From Phycisphaera sp. (lineage in GTDB: Bacteria; Planctomycetota; Phycisphaerae; Phycisphaerales; UBA1924): a DNA stretch of 64,000 nt. Shown here in pieces: positions 24,363 through 33,130 of this stretch (position 1 is the stretch's first letter; every line of letters begins with the position of its first letter). The DNA lies in assembly GCA_003712165.1 (NCBI GenBank), contig RHLH01000001.1:3073575-3137574 (forward strand), read 5' to 3'. The translations under genes and the position numbers were made by a program. The notes under the pieces were generated by a model. That model did not search any database and had not been told where the DNA came from. It worked only from the letters and a program-made list of their open reading frames with translations.

Positions 24363-26107
24363 GCTGGTGCTTTGTCAGCAGGGAGTTCCCGCCCTTCTCG
24401 GGCGGCGGCATCGGGACGTACGCCCGCGCGATCACGCAGTCGCTCGTCGCGGCCGGCAAGAAACCGGTCGTGATCACCGTGGGCGACGGTCTGCGCACAG
24501 AAGACATCGAAGAGGGCGTTGTTGTCGTCCGCTTACCCCTGGTCGAGGGAGACGATTGGTCGGCGCCCCACCCGAACGCGAGAACACCGGCAACCGAAGC
24601 CGCGTGGAACGCGCTCGGGCCCCACTCGGTGTTCGCGATGCAGGTCGCCGATGTGCTGTCCGACATCATCGACAGGCACGATGTCGATCTGGTTGAGTTC
24701 GCCGACACGGGCGCCGCCGGCTGGTTTGCGCTCAACAGGCGGAAAAACCACTGCGCGTACGGCGATGTGCGCATGATCACGAACGTCCACTCCCCGAGCG
24801 CGTGGATCGAGCACCACAACCGCCGATGCGAGCCCGGGCGCCAGATGCACGAACTCCAACGCATGGAGCGTGAGCAAGCGCAGTGGTCGGACGCGGTGAT
24901 CACGCCCAGCGAGTACATGTCTCGGTGGGTGCGCGACAACTGGGGGATCGAAGCAAAGGTGATGCGGAACCCGCTGCCGGCGCCCGTGAATGCTGCCCGC
25001 ACTGATGAAGAGGGCGGCGTGCTCTTCGTCGGCCGGCTCGAGTACCGCAAAGGCATCGACACGCTCTGCAGGGCGTGGGCGAAGCTCAAGCCCGAGGGTG
25101 TCCGCCTGCATCTTGTCGGGCAGGACACACCCGACGAGCGATCGGGCGTGCCGATCGGGGAGAGGCTGCTCAGCGAGATGCCCCGCGAGGCGTCGCTGAC
25201 CGTCGTCGAGCACGGCAGGATGTCGCCCGAGAGCGTGCGCGCCCTGCAGGACGAGGCGAGCGTTGTTGTCGTGCCTTCGCCCGAGGACAACTTCCCGTAC
25301 ACATGCGTCGAAGCGATGGCCGCGGGCCGGGTCGTGGTCGCGTCGGATATTGGCGGTGCAGCCGAGCTCATCGACGACGGGGTCAACGGGTTCTTGTTCG
25401 AATCAGGCAACTGCGAGTCGCTCGCTATCACACTCAAGCGCGCGATCGACATGCGCCCTGTGGATCGGAATACGATCGGCGACTGCGCTACCGACCGGGT
25501 GCAGGAGCTGTGCAACGTCACCAAGACCATCATGTCGCGGACCGAGCACGCCGACGGCATCGAACACTGGCGCGACATCCTGAGCGATCCCGAGTGCACA
25601 GCCCTGAACACGAACGGCACCCCGACCGATGAGTTGCACAAGCTCTGCGAAGCGCTGACAAACTCGGGGAGTGCGTTCGCGATCGGCTGGCCCCGGGTGG
25701 GTAAGCGCATCGTTGCGCACGGGACTCCAAGCTACGCGGGATTGCTCGCAGGGCCCCGCGAGGTCGGGCCCGTCGTCATCCGCAAGCCCTGGCTGGAGAA
25801 GCCCGAGATTGCGCAGATGCTGGGCGATGACCCGAGCCTGCACAGAGACGGATGGAAACTGCTGGCTGCGATCTGCGCCATGGGCGGCAAGGGCGCTGTT
25901 GTGCCCGAGTGCGTGCTGGACGCGGCCGAACCGGGCGGCGATGCGGTCAACGCGGATGTGCACGCCATGATGAATCCGTCGATCGTCATGGGCGAGCCCG
26001 GGCTCCCGGTCGGGCGGGCCAACCGATTGGCCCCGGCGTTCGAGGGCCAGACGGACACGGTCAAATCACGCGTCATGGGCACGGCCCGCAAGCTGCTCGG
26101 CGGGTGA
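24359..26107 (+). CDS. GT4 glycosyltransferase with extra C-terminal domain
   Basis: 582 aa. It opens with CFVSREFPPFSGGGIGTYAR, the glycine-rich acceptor loop of GT-B family 4 enzymes. VLFVGRLEYRKGID and LHLVGQD follow, then PSPEDNFPYTCVEAMAAGRVVVASDIGG with the donor-binding acidic residues. From about 425 to the end is a second domain (FAIGWPRVGKRIVAHGTPSYAGLLAGP...) akin to the protein encoded just upstream. The start is the ATG at 24359, overlapping the preceding stop. It converges with the GT4-GT2 fusion gene with no intergenic base (TGATCA holds both stops). Donor and acceptor sugars are unknown. Confidence 0.87.
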   Translation: MSWCFVSREFPPFSGGGIGTYARAITQSLVAAGKKPVVITVGDGLRTEDIEEGVVVVRLPLVEGDDWSAPHPNARTPATEAAWNALGPHSVFAMQVADVLSDIIDRHDVDLVEFADTGAAGWFALNRRKNHCAYGDVRMITNVHSPSAWIEHHNRRCEPGRQMHELQRMEREQAQWSDAVITPSEYMSRWVRDNWGIEAKVMRNPLPAPVNAARTDEEGGVLFVGRLEYRKGIDTLCRAWAKLKPEGVRLHLVGQDTPDERSGVPIGERLLSEMPREASLTVVEHGRMSPESVRALQDEASVVVVPSPEDNFPYTCVEAMAAGRVVVASDIGGAAELIDDGVNGFLFESGNCESLAITLKRAIDMRPVDRNTIGDCATDRVQELCNVTKTIMSRTEHADGIEHWRDILSDPECTALNTNGTPTDELHKLCEALTNSGSAFAIGWPRVGKRIVAHGTPSYAGLLAGPREVGPVVIRKPWLEKPEIAQMLGDDPSLHRDGWKLLAAICAMGGKGAVVPECVLDAAEPGGDAVNADVHAMMNPSIVMGEPGLPVGRANRLAPAFEGQTDTVKSRVMGTARKLLGG

Positions 26108-28258
26108 TCAAAAATCGGCGCGGTTCTTTGTTCGGCGCTTGGCTTCGATTGTGCGCTCAGCGAGCCCTTTAACGAGCCCGTGCACAGGCGAGCCCTTGAT
26201 CGCCTCGTTCAGCTTGTCCGCGACACGGTAGCGGAGGCCCTGCCGCTCGAGATTGCCAGCTTCCATCTGCTCGCTGAGCATCGTCCGCTGCACACGGGTG
26301 TGGTCGCGAGCCAGACCTGGGTGCATCGTGAGCACACGGGCGTGCAGATGCTGCCTGCGCGTCTCGACTTCTGTTCGCAGAAGCGAGTCTGACCTGATGC
26401 GGTAGTGCAGCATGAAGTCGGGGATGATCGCACCGTGAAGCCCCCGCTCGGCGAGCGAGCAATAGACGTCCCAGTCCTCGTAGGAGGTCAGCTCTCTTGA
26501 GTAGCCGCCAATCTGGTTGAGTGCGTCGCGCCGGAAGAGCGCGATGCAGCAGCCCGCGCAGTTGTGGACGGGCAGCAAATCCCGGTGCAGACCTACTGGC
26601 ACCCATCCACCGAAGTGGCGTGAGGGCGACTGTCGGAAGTAGCCGACGAGCGCGGACACATAGGCGAGTTCCGGTTCGCGCCGCATCACAGCAACTGCTT
26701 TCTCGACAAAGGTCGGACTCAGGATGTCGTCTGCATCGACCGGCAGCACGAACTCGCCGCGCGATGCGGCCAGACCCGCGTTGCGTGCACCCGAGAGGCC
26801 GGCGTTTGATTGACGCACAACCCGCACGCCTTCTTTCTCGATCTTGTCGATGAGCGCGATCGAGGCGGCATCGGTAGAACCGTCATCGACAACGATGGTC
26901 TCGATCGGCTTGAACGTCTGACGCCCGATCGAGGCGAGGGTCTCGGGCAGGAACTCGGCAAGGTTGTAATGCGGCACGACCACCGATACCACGGGCTTGT
27001 CGCCAGACGATTCTCCTTGCACTACAACTGGCACTCGCTCCGATACACCACTCACATGACGCTCAAACTCGGTGACAACCTGCTCGGGGTTGCACAGCTC
27101 AGCGATGCGCTGTCTCGCATTCGAAGCGATACCTTCGCGCAGGATGCCGTCGTTGAGTGCACGTTCCAAGGCATCCGCGAGCGCATCCGGGTCTTCGGCC
27201 TCACAGAGCAGGCCCGAGTCTTCGTGGGTGATGATCTCGCCCGGGCCGCCTGTGTTGGCGCTGACCACCGTTGCGCCGAGTGTCATGGCTTCGAGCAGGG
27301 CGTTTGGGAAGTTGTCCCAGCGCGCTGGGAAGCAGCAGACCCTGGCCGAGTCGATCAGCGGTCCCAGCTCGGCTCGCGACACCGGAGGCCTGAACTCGAA
27401 GCGGTCCGTCCACTTCGGATCGACGAGCTTCCGGGTGTGCTTGCGCATCGACCTGCCGAACGGGCCGGAGCCTGTGTCGCCCCCCACAAAGACAAACCGG
27501 GCATCGACGCCGCGTTCGAGGAGCCGCTGTCCTGCGATCGCGAGGATGTCCACACCTTTGCGCCGTTCCATACGCCCGAAGCAGAGCACCGTATTAGCGC
27601 TTGAACCGGGCTCCGCGCCGCTTGCTGGTCGCAGATCGCTGACCGAATCCAGATCGAACGGGTAGCGCAGCACGCTGCCTGATTTGATCTCGCCCAGGTC
27701 GTGCTGCTGCATGAACTCGCGGGTGACCTCAAGCAGGTCGGTCGACGGGCTGAGCACGAGGTCGGCGTGCGCGATCGACTCGTGCTCCATGATGTCGAGG
27801 TACGCCGCGTAGTGCGGGTAGGTCGTGTCGTCGTCGAGTTCTCGGCACAGCGCCGAACTCGTGTGGAGCCGGCAGACGAGCGTGACGTTGTCGAACTCGC
27901 TGGTTGTGCGCTTGGCCTGGCTGAGCGCGTGCCCCTCGGCCCAGTAGTCGGGGTACTCGATGACGTCGAAGCCGTGCCGATCGTGCAGCCTGCGGATGCT
28001 CTTGAGGACCGCGAGGCTGTGCCGGGCGTACGGGTAGTTGTGGTCGAGTCTGGGCGGGCCGTCGGCGGGATCGATGACATGGAACGTGACGCCCGGGTAG
28101 TTGCTGCCGCCCCGTTCGAGGACGCCCTCGTGGTTTCGGGTGAGGACGTGAACGTCGTGCCCGGCGTCGGTCAGCGCGCGGGCCCAGTTGGCGGCATACG
28201 TGCCGATGCCGGCGCCGAAATACGGCGCGAACTCTCTGGAAACGATGCAGACCTTCAT
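26108..28258 (-). CDS. Bifunctional GT4-GT2 glycosyltransferase
   Basis: 716 aa with two catalytic modules. Residues 1 to about 395 are a GT-B family 4 domain (SREFAPYFGAGIGTYAANW, then CFGRMERRKGVDIL and FPARWDNFPNALLEAMTLG). From about 420, VVSVVVPHYNLAEFLPETL starts a GT-A family 2 domain with VVDDGSTD, LPVDADDILSPTFVEKA and SYEDWDVYCSLAERG. Such fusions can add two sugars in sequence to a growing glycan. The ATG lies 82 bp from the divergent membrane protein gene. It ends tail-to-tail with the other GT4 gene. The first 20 residues resemble those of that GT4, so the two N-terminal domains may be paralogous. Confidence 0.9.
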   Translation of the reverse strand: MKVCIVSREFAPYFGAGIGTYAANWARALTDAGHDVHVLTRNHEGVLERGGSNYPGVTFHVIDPADGPPRLDHNYPYARHSLAVLKSIRRLHDRHGFDVIEYPDYWAEGHALSQAKRTTSEFDNVTLVCRLHTSSALCRELDDDTTYPHYAAYLDIMEHESIAHADLVLSPSTDLLEVTREFMQQHDLGEIKSGSVLRYPFDLDSVSDLRPASGAEPGSSANTVLCFGRMERRKGVDILAIAGQRLLERGVDARFVFVGGDTGSGPFGRSMRKHTRKLVDPKWTDRFEFRPPVSRAELGPLIDSARVCCFPARWDNFPNALLEAMTLGATVVSANTGGPGEIITHEDSGLLCEAEDPDALADALERALNDGILREGIASNARQRIAELCNPEQVVTEFERHVSGVSERVPVVVQGESSGDKPVVSVVVPHYNLAEFLPETLASIGRQTFKPIETIVVDDGSTDAASIALIDKIEKEGVRVVRQSNAGLSGARNAGLAASRGEFVLPVDADDILSPTFVEKAVAVMRREPELAYVSALVGYFRQSPSRHFGGWVPVGLHRDLLPVHNCAGCCIALFRRDALNQIGGYSRELTSYEDWDVYCSLAERGLHGAIIPDFMLHYRIRSDSLLRTEVETRRQHLHARVLTMHPGLARDHTRVQRTMLSEQMEAGNLERQGLRYRVADKLNEAIKGSPVHGLVKGLAERTIEAKRRTKNRADF

Positions 28259-28340
28259 ACCACGCTTGGACGACCACCCTTCACTTCAACAACGATAGCA
28301 TCCGAAGCCGTAGCACCATCCGTTCTTGGAGGTTTGGACG

Positions 28341-30095
28341 TTGGATCAAAGTCCAGATAACCCCGAGATTCAGCCCCAAAGGAGGCGTGTCCACCCGAGC
28401 CTCTGGCTGCTGCCGGTGCTGATCTGGGTGTTTGCCTGGTACTTCCACCTGGGAGCGACCGGCCCCTGGTCGGACGACTGGTTCTTCCAGTTCACGAGCC
28501 CCGAGACGGGTGAGCCGCACCGATACGCGGTGATGAACTGGACAACGAAGCACCATCGGCCTCTGCACCACATGTTCATGCCCTTCCTTGAGACGTTCTT
28601 TGCCGATGCGCGCTGGTTCGCGGTCTTCGTCTCCGTTGTGGGGCACGGCCTGTGTGCGCTTCTGCTCTGGCTGCTGCTCAAGGGACTCGGATTCACGAGG
28701 CTGCCGAGAGACGCGGGTGCGCTCGCCTGGCTTGTTTACCCGGTCATCTTCGATATCCCGCTCTGGGTCGCAGCGGTAAGCACTGGGTATGCACTCGCGC
28801 TTGCGCTGCTGGTTCTCCTGGGGTGCATGCGCATCGCAAAGGGAGGCTCTCTGTGGCTGGCAGTACCGATCGGGCTGGCTGCGTACACCGTCTGTGCGCT
28901 CAACGAGCAACCGGCTTCGCTGTTCGCTGCGATCCCGATCATGACGATCGCGTGTGCGGACTCGTGGAAAGCGCGTCTGAGGGCAACGCTCGTGCCGACG
29001 TTTGCGTGCGTGATCGGTGTTGGTGCGTACCTGGTGCTGTCGATGGGCCTTGTCCCGGGTGTCAGCGACGGGTTGAGCGACGTAGAACGGGGATCGTCGG
29101 CGAGGCTGATCACGAGTGGCGCCGAGCTCCGTGATTCCTGGAATCTGACGAGGGACCAGGCCAACAGCGCGATGCTCATGCAGAACGGCTTTCTCCGTGG
29201 CGCTTTGAAACTCGGCTGGTCTGCTCTGAAGACAGGCCCCCTACACGCCGGCTGGGGGTTCAGCCTGATCTGGATCGCACTGATCGCATTCGCTGCCGCG
29301 CTTCGGCTGCCGAGATTGCGCAGCGAATGCAGGGAGTCGAAGCCGATGCGCTGGCAGGACGCGACGAGACAGGGCTTTGTCGGCGGTCTGCTCGGGCTCG
29401 TGGTGTTCTTCGCAGGGCTTGTGCCGGTGCTGATCATCCACGACCAGGACTTCTATACGAGGCTCGCTTGCGTACCCGCGATCGGTCTGGCGATCTGGTT
29501 CGCGACGGTACTCGAGATCCTGCTGCGAAACGCGATGCTCAGCCGTCGGCTAGGCGTCGCTGTGCGCATCGGGGTGGTCGTGTGCACAGGTGCGCTCGTC
29601 GCGGTGTGGTCGGTCGCGTGTATCGGCATGCAGGAAGGCCTTCACCGGCGTGTGTTGCAGGATCGGAGCGAGGCGGCGCAGCTCGCTCGGCTCGTTCCCG
29701 ACCCTCCCGAGGGGGCGGTCATTGTGTTCTGCTCGTACAACCACCGTGTTGCGCAGACAGGGCACCCGCAAACGAATCGAAAGTTCCCCGGTGCTGTGAA
29801 CGTGACATGGGCGACGACTCGGTTCGTTCAGCGCGCGTACAAGCGATGGGATGTACTGGGCATCGGTGTCTGGTACACGTCGCGGCCGCCCGTTCTCTCT
29901 GTCGATGACCGCGGGCTGCAGCTTGATCCTGCGATGGTTCATGACACCACGATGAACTTTCTCAATCCCCCGCTGCCGGAGCCTTACGTTGTGCCATGGG
30001 ACCGCGCGGTGCTCGTTGGGGTGGATTCGGAGGGAACGGTCCACCGGATCACACGGGCAGAACTGGAGCCCATGGTCGCCAGAAGGCATCGGTAG
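28341..30095 (+). CDS. Polytopic membrane protein, glycosyltransferase-C-like
   Basis: 584 aa with about ten hydrophobic segments. After the first membrane span is GPWSDDWFFQF, an acidic motif in the first external loop like the catalytic Asp motif of GT-C transferases that use polyprenyl-phosphate sugars. A soluble C-terminal domain of about 150 residues follows the last span. The start is a TTG at 28341 with GGAGG 8 bp upstream; no ATG is available. Divergent from the GT4-GT2 gene, it fits a role in glycan assembly or protein glycosylation. It could also be a non-enzymatic O-antigen-locus membrane protein. Family call is tentative. Confidence 0.7.
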   Translation: MDQSPDNPEIQPQRRRVHPSLWLLPVLIWVFAWYFHLGATGPWSDDWFFQFTSPETGEPHRYAVMNWTTKHHRPLHHMFMPFLETFFADARWFAVFVSVVGHGLCALLLWLLLKGLGFTRLPRDAGALAWLVYPVIFDIPLWVAAVSTGYALALALLVLLGCMRIAKGGSLWLAVPIGLAAYTVCALNEQPASLFAAIPIMTIACADSWKARLRATLVPTFACVIGVGAYLVLSMGLVPGVSDGLSDVERGSSARLITSGAELRDSWNLTRDQANSAMLMQNGFLRGALKLGWSALKTGPLHAGWGFSLIWIALIAFAAALRLPRLRSECRESKPMRWQDATRQGFVGGLLGLVVFFAGLVPVLIIHDQDFYTRLACVPAIGLAIWFATVLEILLRNAMLSRRLGVAVRIGVVVCTGALVAVWSVACIGMQEGLHRRVLQDRSEAAQLARLVPDPPEGAVIVFCSYNHRVAQTGHPQTNRKFPGAVNVTWATTRFVQRAYKRWDVLGIGVWYTSRPPVLSVDDRGLQLDPAMVHDTTMNFLNPPLPEPYVVPWDRAVLVGVDSEGTVHRITRAELEPMVARRHR

Positions 30096-30172
30096 GGGCT
30101 GATCCGCGTCTTCAACTCCACGGGAGAGAGGCTCGCAGCCCCCCTACACTCCTACCCGAAGGAGCAGGACCC

Positions 30173-31462
30173 ATGCCTTACACGCTCAAGCCCGACGAAG
30201 GACTGGATGTCGACGCCGAGACCACGCCTTATGTCGATCAGATGGTCGACACCGGGGACCGGTGGACGCTCAACTTCGGGCCCCAGCACCCGGCGACGCA
30301 CACCACGCTCAGGCTCGTGCTCCAGCTCGACGGCGAGCGGGTCGCCCGCTGCACGCCGCACATCGGCTACCTGCACTCGGGCTTCGAGAAGGTCGCCGAG
30401 GTCCTCGACTACAACCAGTACGTCACCATCACGAGCCGGACCAACTACCTCAGCCCGCTCTCGAACAACATGGCCTGGCACCACGCTGTTGAGAAGCTCT
30501 TCGGGATCGACATCACCCCACGCGCCAAAGTGCTCCGGACGATCATGGCCGAGCTGGCACGGATGCAGGACCACCTGCTCTGCGTCGGCGCCGCGGCTCT
30601 TGACCTCGGAGCCTTTACCGGCTTTCTCTACTCGTTCAACCCGCGCGAGAAGATCTACGACATCTGCGACTACATCGCCGGCCAACGCTTCCACCCAGAC
30701 TGGACCCGTGTCGGCGGGCTCATGCAGGACCTGCCCGACGAGGACACCTTCAAGCTGATGGTCAAGGAGTTCATCAACGACGACCTGCCCACCGCGATCG
30801 GCGATCTCGAGAAGCTCGTCGAGCGGAACCGGATCTTCATGGACCGCACCCAGGGCGTTGGCGTCATCAGCAAGGAAGACGCGATCAACTGGTCGCTCTC
30901 CGGGCCGCTTGCCCGCGCGTCAGGAGTCCGGCGCGACATCCGCAAGGACGAGCCTTACCTGTGCTACGCGGACAACTGGGACTACCAGGGCGCCGAGGCC
31001 GTGAAGTTCTCCGTGCCGCTGGCCAGTGACGGCGACGTGTACAACCGCTTCCTCGTCCGCATCGAGGAGATCAAGCAGGCGCGGGCGATCATCAACCAAC
31101 TGATCGACAACATCCCGGGCGGGTCCGTCAACGCGTTCGCCGACTCAAAGATGACCAAGCCGCCCAAGGAAGACGTCTACGGCTCCATCGAAGGCCTGAT
31201 CCAGCACTTCGAGCTCGTCATGAGCAACCGGGGCTGGAAGCCACCCGTCGCCGAGTGCTACGGCTGCAACGAGACCGCCAACGGCGAGTTCGGGTACTTC
31301 ATCGTCAGCGACGGCGGCAACCGCCCCTGGCGCGTCAAGACCCGCCCGCCGAGCTTCATCAACTACTCGACGATGAGCAAGATGATCGAGGGCCACATGC
31401 TCGCGGACATCGTGGCAGTACTTGGTTCGATCAATGTGGTGGCGGCGGAGTTGGATAGGTAA
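30173..31462 (+). CDS. nuoD: NADH-quinone oxidoreductase subunit D
   Basis: 429 aa, the 49-kDa-type subunit of complex I that lines the quinone-reducing site. It contains FGPQHPATHTTLRLVLQLDGE, HIGYLHSGFEK, NYLSPLSNNMAWHHAVEKLFGI, GVGVISKEDAINWSLSGPLARASG, and the C-terminal DIVAVLGSINVVAAELDR. A THTTLR variant replaces the more usual THGVLR. The ATG at 30173 has AAGGAG 8 bp upstream. It is not adjacent to other nuo genes: nuoE is 4.7 kb and nuoF 12.4 kb downstream, in canonical order and on the same strand. A small tautomerase gene begins 5 bp after it. Confidence 0.96.
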   Translation: MPYTLKPDEGLDVDAETTPYVDQMVDTGDRWTLNFGPQHPATHTTLRLVLQLDGERVARCTPHIGYLHSGFEKVAEVLDYNQYVTITSRTNYLSPLSNNMAWHHAVEKLFGIDITPRAKVLRTIMAELARMQDHLLCVGAAALDLGAFTGFLYSFNPREKIYDICDYIAGQRFHPDWTRVGGLMQDLPDEDTFKLMVKEFINDDLPTAIGDLEKLVERNRIFMDRTQGVGVISKEDAINWSLSGPLARASGVRRDIRKDEPYLCYADNWDYQGAEAVKFSVPLASDGDVYNRFLVRIEEIKQARAIINQLIDNIPGGSVNAFADSKMTKPPKEDVYGSIEGLIQHFELVMSNRGWKPPVAECYGCNETANGEFGYFIVSDGGNRPWRVKTRPPSFINYSTMSKMIEGHMLADIVAVLGSINVVAAELDR

Positions 31463-31467
31463 ATCCA

Positions 31468-31677
31468 ATGCCCTTCATCAACCTTAAAGTCACCGGCACC
31501 CCCACCGCTGAGCAGAAAGCACAGATCGTGCGCGAGTTCACGGACACGCTCGTGCGCGTTCTGGACAAAGACCCCGCGACCACGCACATCGTGATCGACG
31601 AGGTCGGCGACGAGAACTGGGGCTTCGACGGCGTGCTGACGACCGAGTACCGCAAGCGGAAATCGAAAGCCGAGTGA
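31468..31677 (+). CDS. 4-oxalocrotonate tautomerase family protein
   Basis: 69 aa. It begins MPFINLKVTGTPTAEQK, with the catalytic amino-terminal proline (position 2, exposed after Met removal) and the beta-alpha-beta layout of the tautomerase superfamily. Members tautomerise unsaturated keto acids or similar compounds; no pathway partner is adjacent, so the substrate is unknown. It starts 5 bp after nuoD, suggesting co-transcription, and converges on arsM with a 6 bp gap. The GFDGVLTTEYRKRKSK end is typical of short family members. Confidence 0.88.
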   Translation: MPFINLKVTGTPTAEQKAQIVREFTDTLVRVLDKDPATTHIVIDEVGDENWGFDGVLTTEYRKRKSKAE

Positions 31678-31683
31678 ACCTGC

Positions 31684-32661
31684 TTAGCAGCAGTCCGGGC
31701 CGCAGCAGCTTTCTTGTGATTGCTTTCTGGCTTCGATGTCGAGACTGACGACGTAGTCGCTCATCGACTCGCCTTCCGGGAGCGCCGCGGCGATCTTCTG
31801 GTAGAGCGGGTCCTCGGCGTTCATCATCGCCTCGATGTACTGGGGCTTTGCCGTCATCTGCAGATCTTCGAGACCCGCCTGGTTGGCCGAAGCGCGCACC
31901 TCGTCAACGAGCTGAGCGCCAGCGACACACCCCACGAGCGCCTCGATGTCGTCGGCGATCGACTCGGGCAGGGGCCTCAGCAGGGCGAGGTCGGAGATTG
32001 CAACCCTGCCGCCCGGCTTGAGCACGCGCGCAACCTCGCGCCACACGCGGTCTTTGTCGGGCGAGAGATTGATCACGCAGTTGGAGATCACGACATCTGC
32101 GCCCGCGTCGGGCACGGGGATATTTTCGATCTCGCCCAGCCTGAACTCGACGTTGGTGAGCCCCGAGCGCTGCTCGTAGCTGGCGATGTTTCCGCGCGCT
32201 TTGCTGAGCATCTCGGGCGTCATGTCCACGCCGATGACCCTGCCGCTCGCGCCGACCTTGGGCCCTGCGATGAAGCAATCGAACCCACCTCCCGACCCGA
32301 GGTCGATGACGGTCTCGCCCTCTTTGAGCGCGGCCAGCGCGTTCGGGTTGCCGCAGGAGAGCCCCATGTTCGCGCCGCCCGGCAGGACAGTGAGATCGGA
32401 CTCTGCGTACCCCACCGCACGCGCGACATCGTCGGCGGTCAGCGTTGTCGGGCCGCAGCAGCCGCCCCCGCCGCAGCACGAGGCGTCCTGAGGCTCGGCG
32501 CTCACGCCCGACCACTGGCCCGATCGCGCGATCTCGGCGTAGCCCTCGCGCACCTTGTCGTGCACATCCGTTGTTGAAGCGGTTTCTGACTCTTCGCAGC
32601 AGCCCGGGCCGCAGCACGCTTCCGCTTCGCTGTTCACCGGTTCGATTTTGTGCGCACCCAT
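31684..32661 (-). CDS. arsM: Arsenite methyltransferase ArsM
   Basis: 325 aa SAM-dependent enzyme that methylates As(III). SAM motif I is VIDLGSGGGFDCF. The three cysteines used by the family are visible in LSCGNPNAL, VISNCVINLS and LVGCVAGAQ. Additional cysteine clusters lie at the N-terminus (ACCGPGCC, residues 15-22), near 60-70 (SCCGGGGCCGP) and at the very end (SCCGPDCC), likely extra arsenic or metal capture sites. It follows arsR by 11 bp and should be under its control. Methylated arsenicals may then diffuse or volatilise. Confidence 0.94.
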   Translation of the reverse strand: MGAHKIEPVNSEAEACCGPGCCEESETASTTDVHDKVREGYAEIARSGQWSGVSAEPQDASCCGGGGCCGPTTLTADDVARAVGYAESDLTVLPGGANMGLSCGNPNALAALKEGETVIDLGSGGGFDCFIAGPKVGASGRVIGVDMTPEMLSKARGNIASYEQRSGLTNVEFRLGEIENIPVPDAGADVVISNCVINLSPDKDRVWREVARVLKPGGRVAISDLALLRPLPESIADDIEALVGCVAGAQLVDEVRASANQAGLEDLQMTAKPQYIEAMMNAEDPLYQKIAAALPEGESMSDYVVSLDIEARKQSQESCCGPDCC

Positions 32662-32672
32662 CCTTGAACTCC

Positions 32673-32996
32673 TTAATCACAATCACAGCCAGCGCCACCG
32701 CAGCACGACTGGGTCTTCCATTGATCAACCGAATCTGCGATCGCTCGAAACCGGTCGGCGATCTCGCTCGTTCTGGCCTCGTACCACACGGTCCGCCCCT
32801 CTTTCGAGGCGTCGAGCACGCCGAGCTTGGCCATGGACGCCAGGTGCCTGGAGACGACCGAGAAGTCGATCGAGCAGCACTCGGCGATCTCTGTTACCGA
32901 GCAGGGCCTGCCGCACTTGATCAGGCACGAGAGCAGCTTGACCCGCGTCGGCTCCGAGAGCAGCCGGAACAGCTCCGGATCGAGGAACCGGTCCAT
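32673..32996 (-). CDS. arsR: ArsR-family arsenic-responsive repressor
   Basis: 107 aa from the ATG at 32996. It is a winged helix-turn-helix with LSEPTRVKLLSCL, SVTEIAECCSIDFSVVSRHLASM and KEGRTVWYEA. Candidate arsenite-binding cysteines are C40 and C41 in the recognition region, with C24, C28, C32 and a C-terminal SCCGGAGCDC cluster (98-106). I reject the ATG at 33056: it sits inside the operator palindrome, adds 20 unconserved residues and lacks a ribosome site, whereas 32996 has AGGA at about 10 bp. arsM follows in the same operon. Confidence 0.9.
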   Translation of the reverse strand: MDRFLDPELFRLLSEPTRVKLLSCLIKCGRPCSVTEIAECCSIDFSVVSRHLASMAKLGVLDASKEGRTVWYEARTSEIADRFRAIADSVDQWKTQSCCGGAGCDCD

Positions 32997-33031
32997 ATCC
33001 GCACGCTTCCTGGAGGCCTCTTTCGGGGTCG

Positions 33032-33069
33032 ATATATGCTTGCATGCTGACGTCATAATGCAAATATAT
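33032..33069 (-). promoter_or_regulatory. Probable ArsR operator
   Basis: An interrupted inverted repeat: ATATAT-GC-TTGCAT on the left and ATGCAA-ATATAT on the right, with 12 bases between the arms. It lies just upstream of arsR, in an AT-rich patch that also offers promoter-like hexamers, so bound repressor would block arsR-arsM transcription. It contains the alternative upstream ATG of arsR. Confidence 0.65.
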
Positions 33070-33130
33070 AATGGGCACGAGGCAGATGCAAGCCAGGTGG
33101 CACAAATTTTTTAGAGCGGCTCAGAACAAC

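Noticed and set aside
28259..28340. ATG start for the membrane glycosyltransferase-like gene
   Set aside because: No in-frame ATG exists between the divergent gene and the conserved region; the TTG at 28341 with GGAGG is the best start.
33054..33056. Upstream ATG as the arsR start
   Set aside because: It lies inside the operator palindrome, lacks a ribosome site and adds residues outside the family domain.
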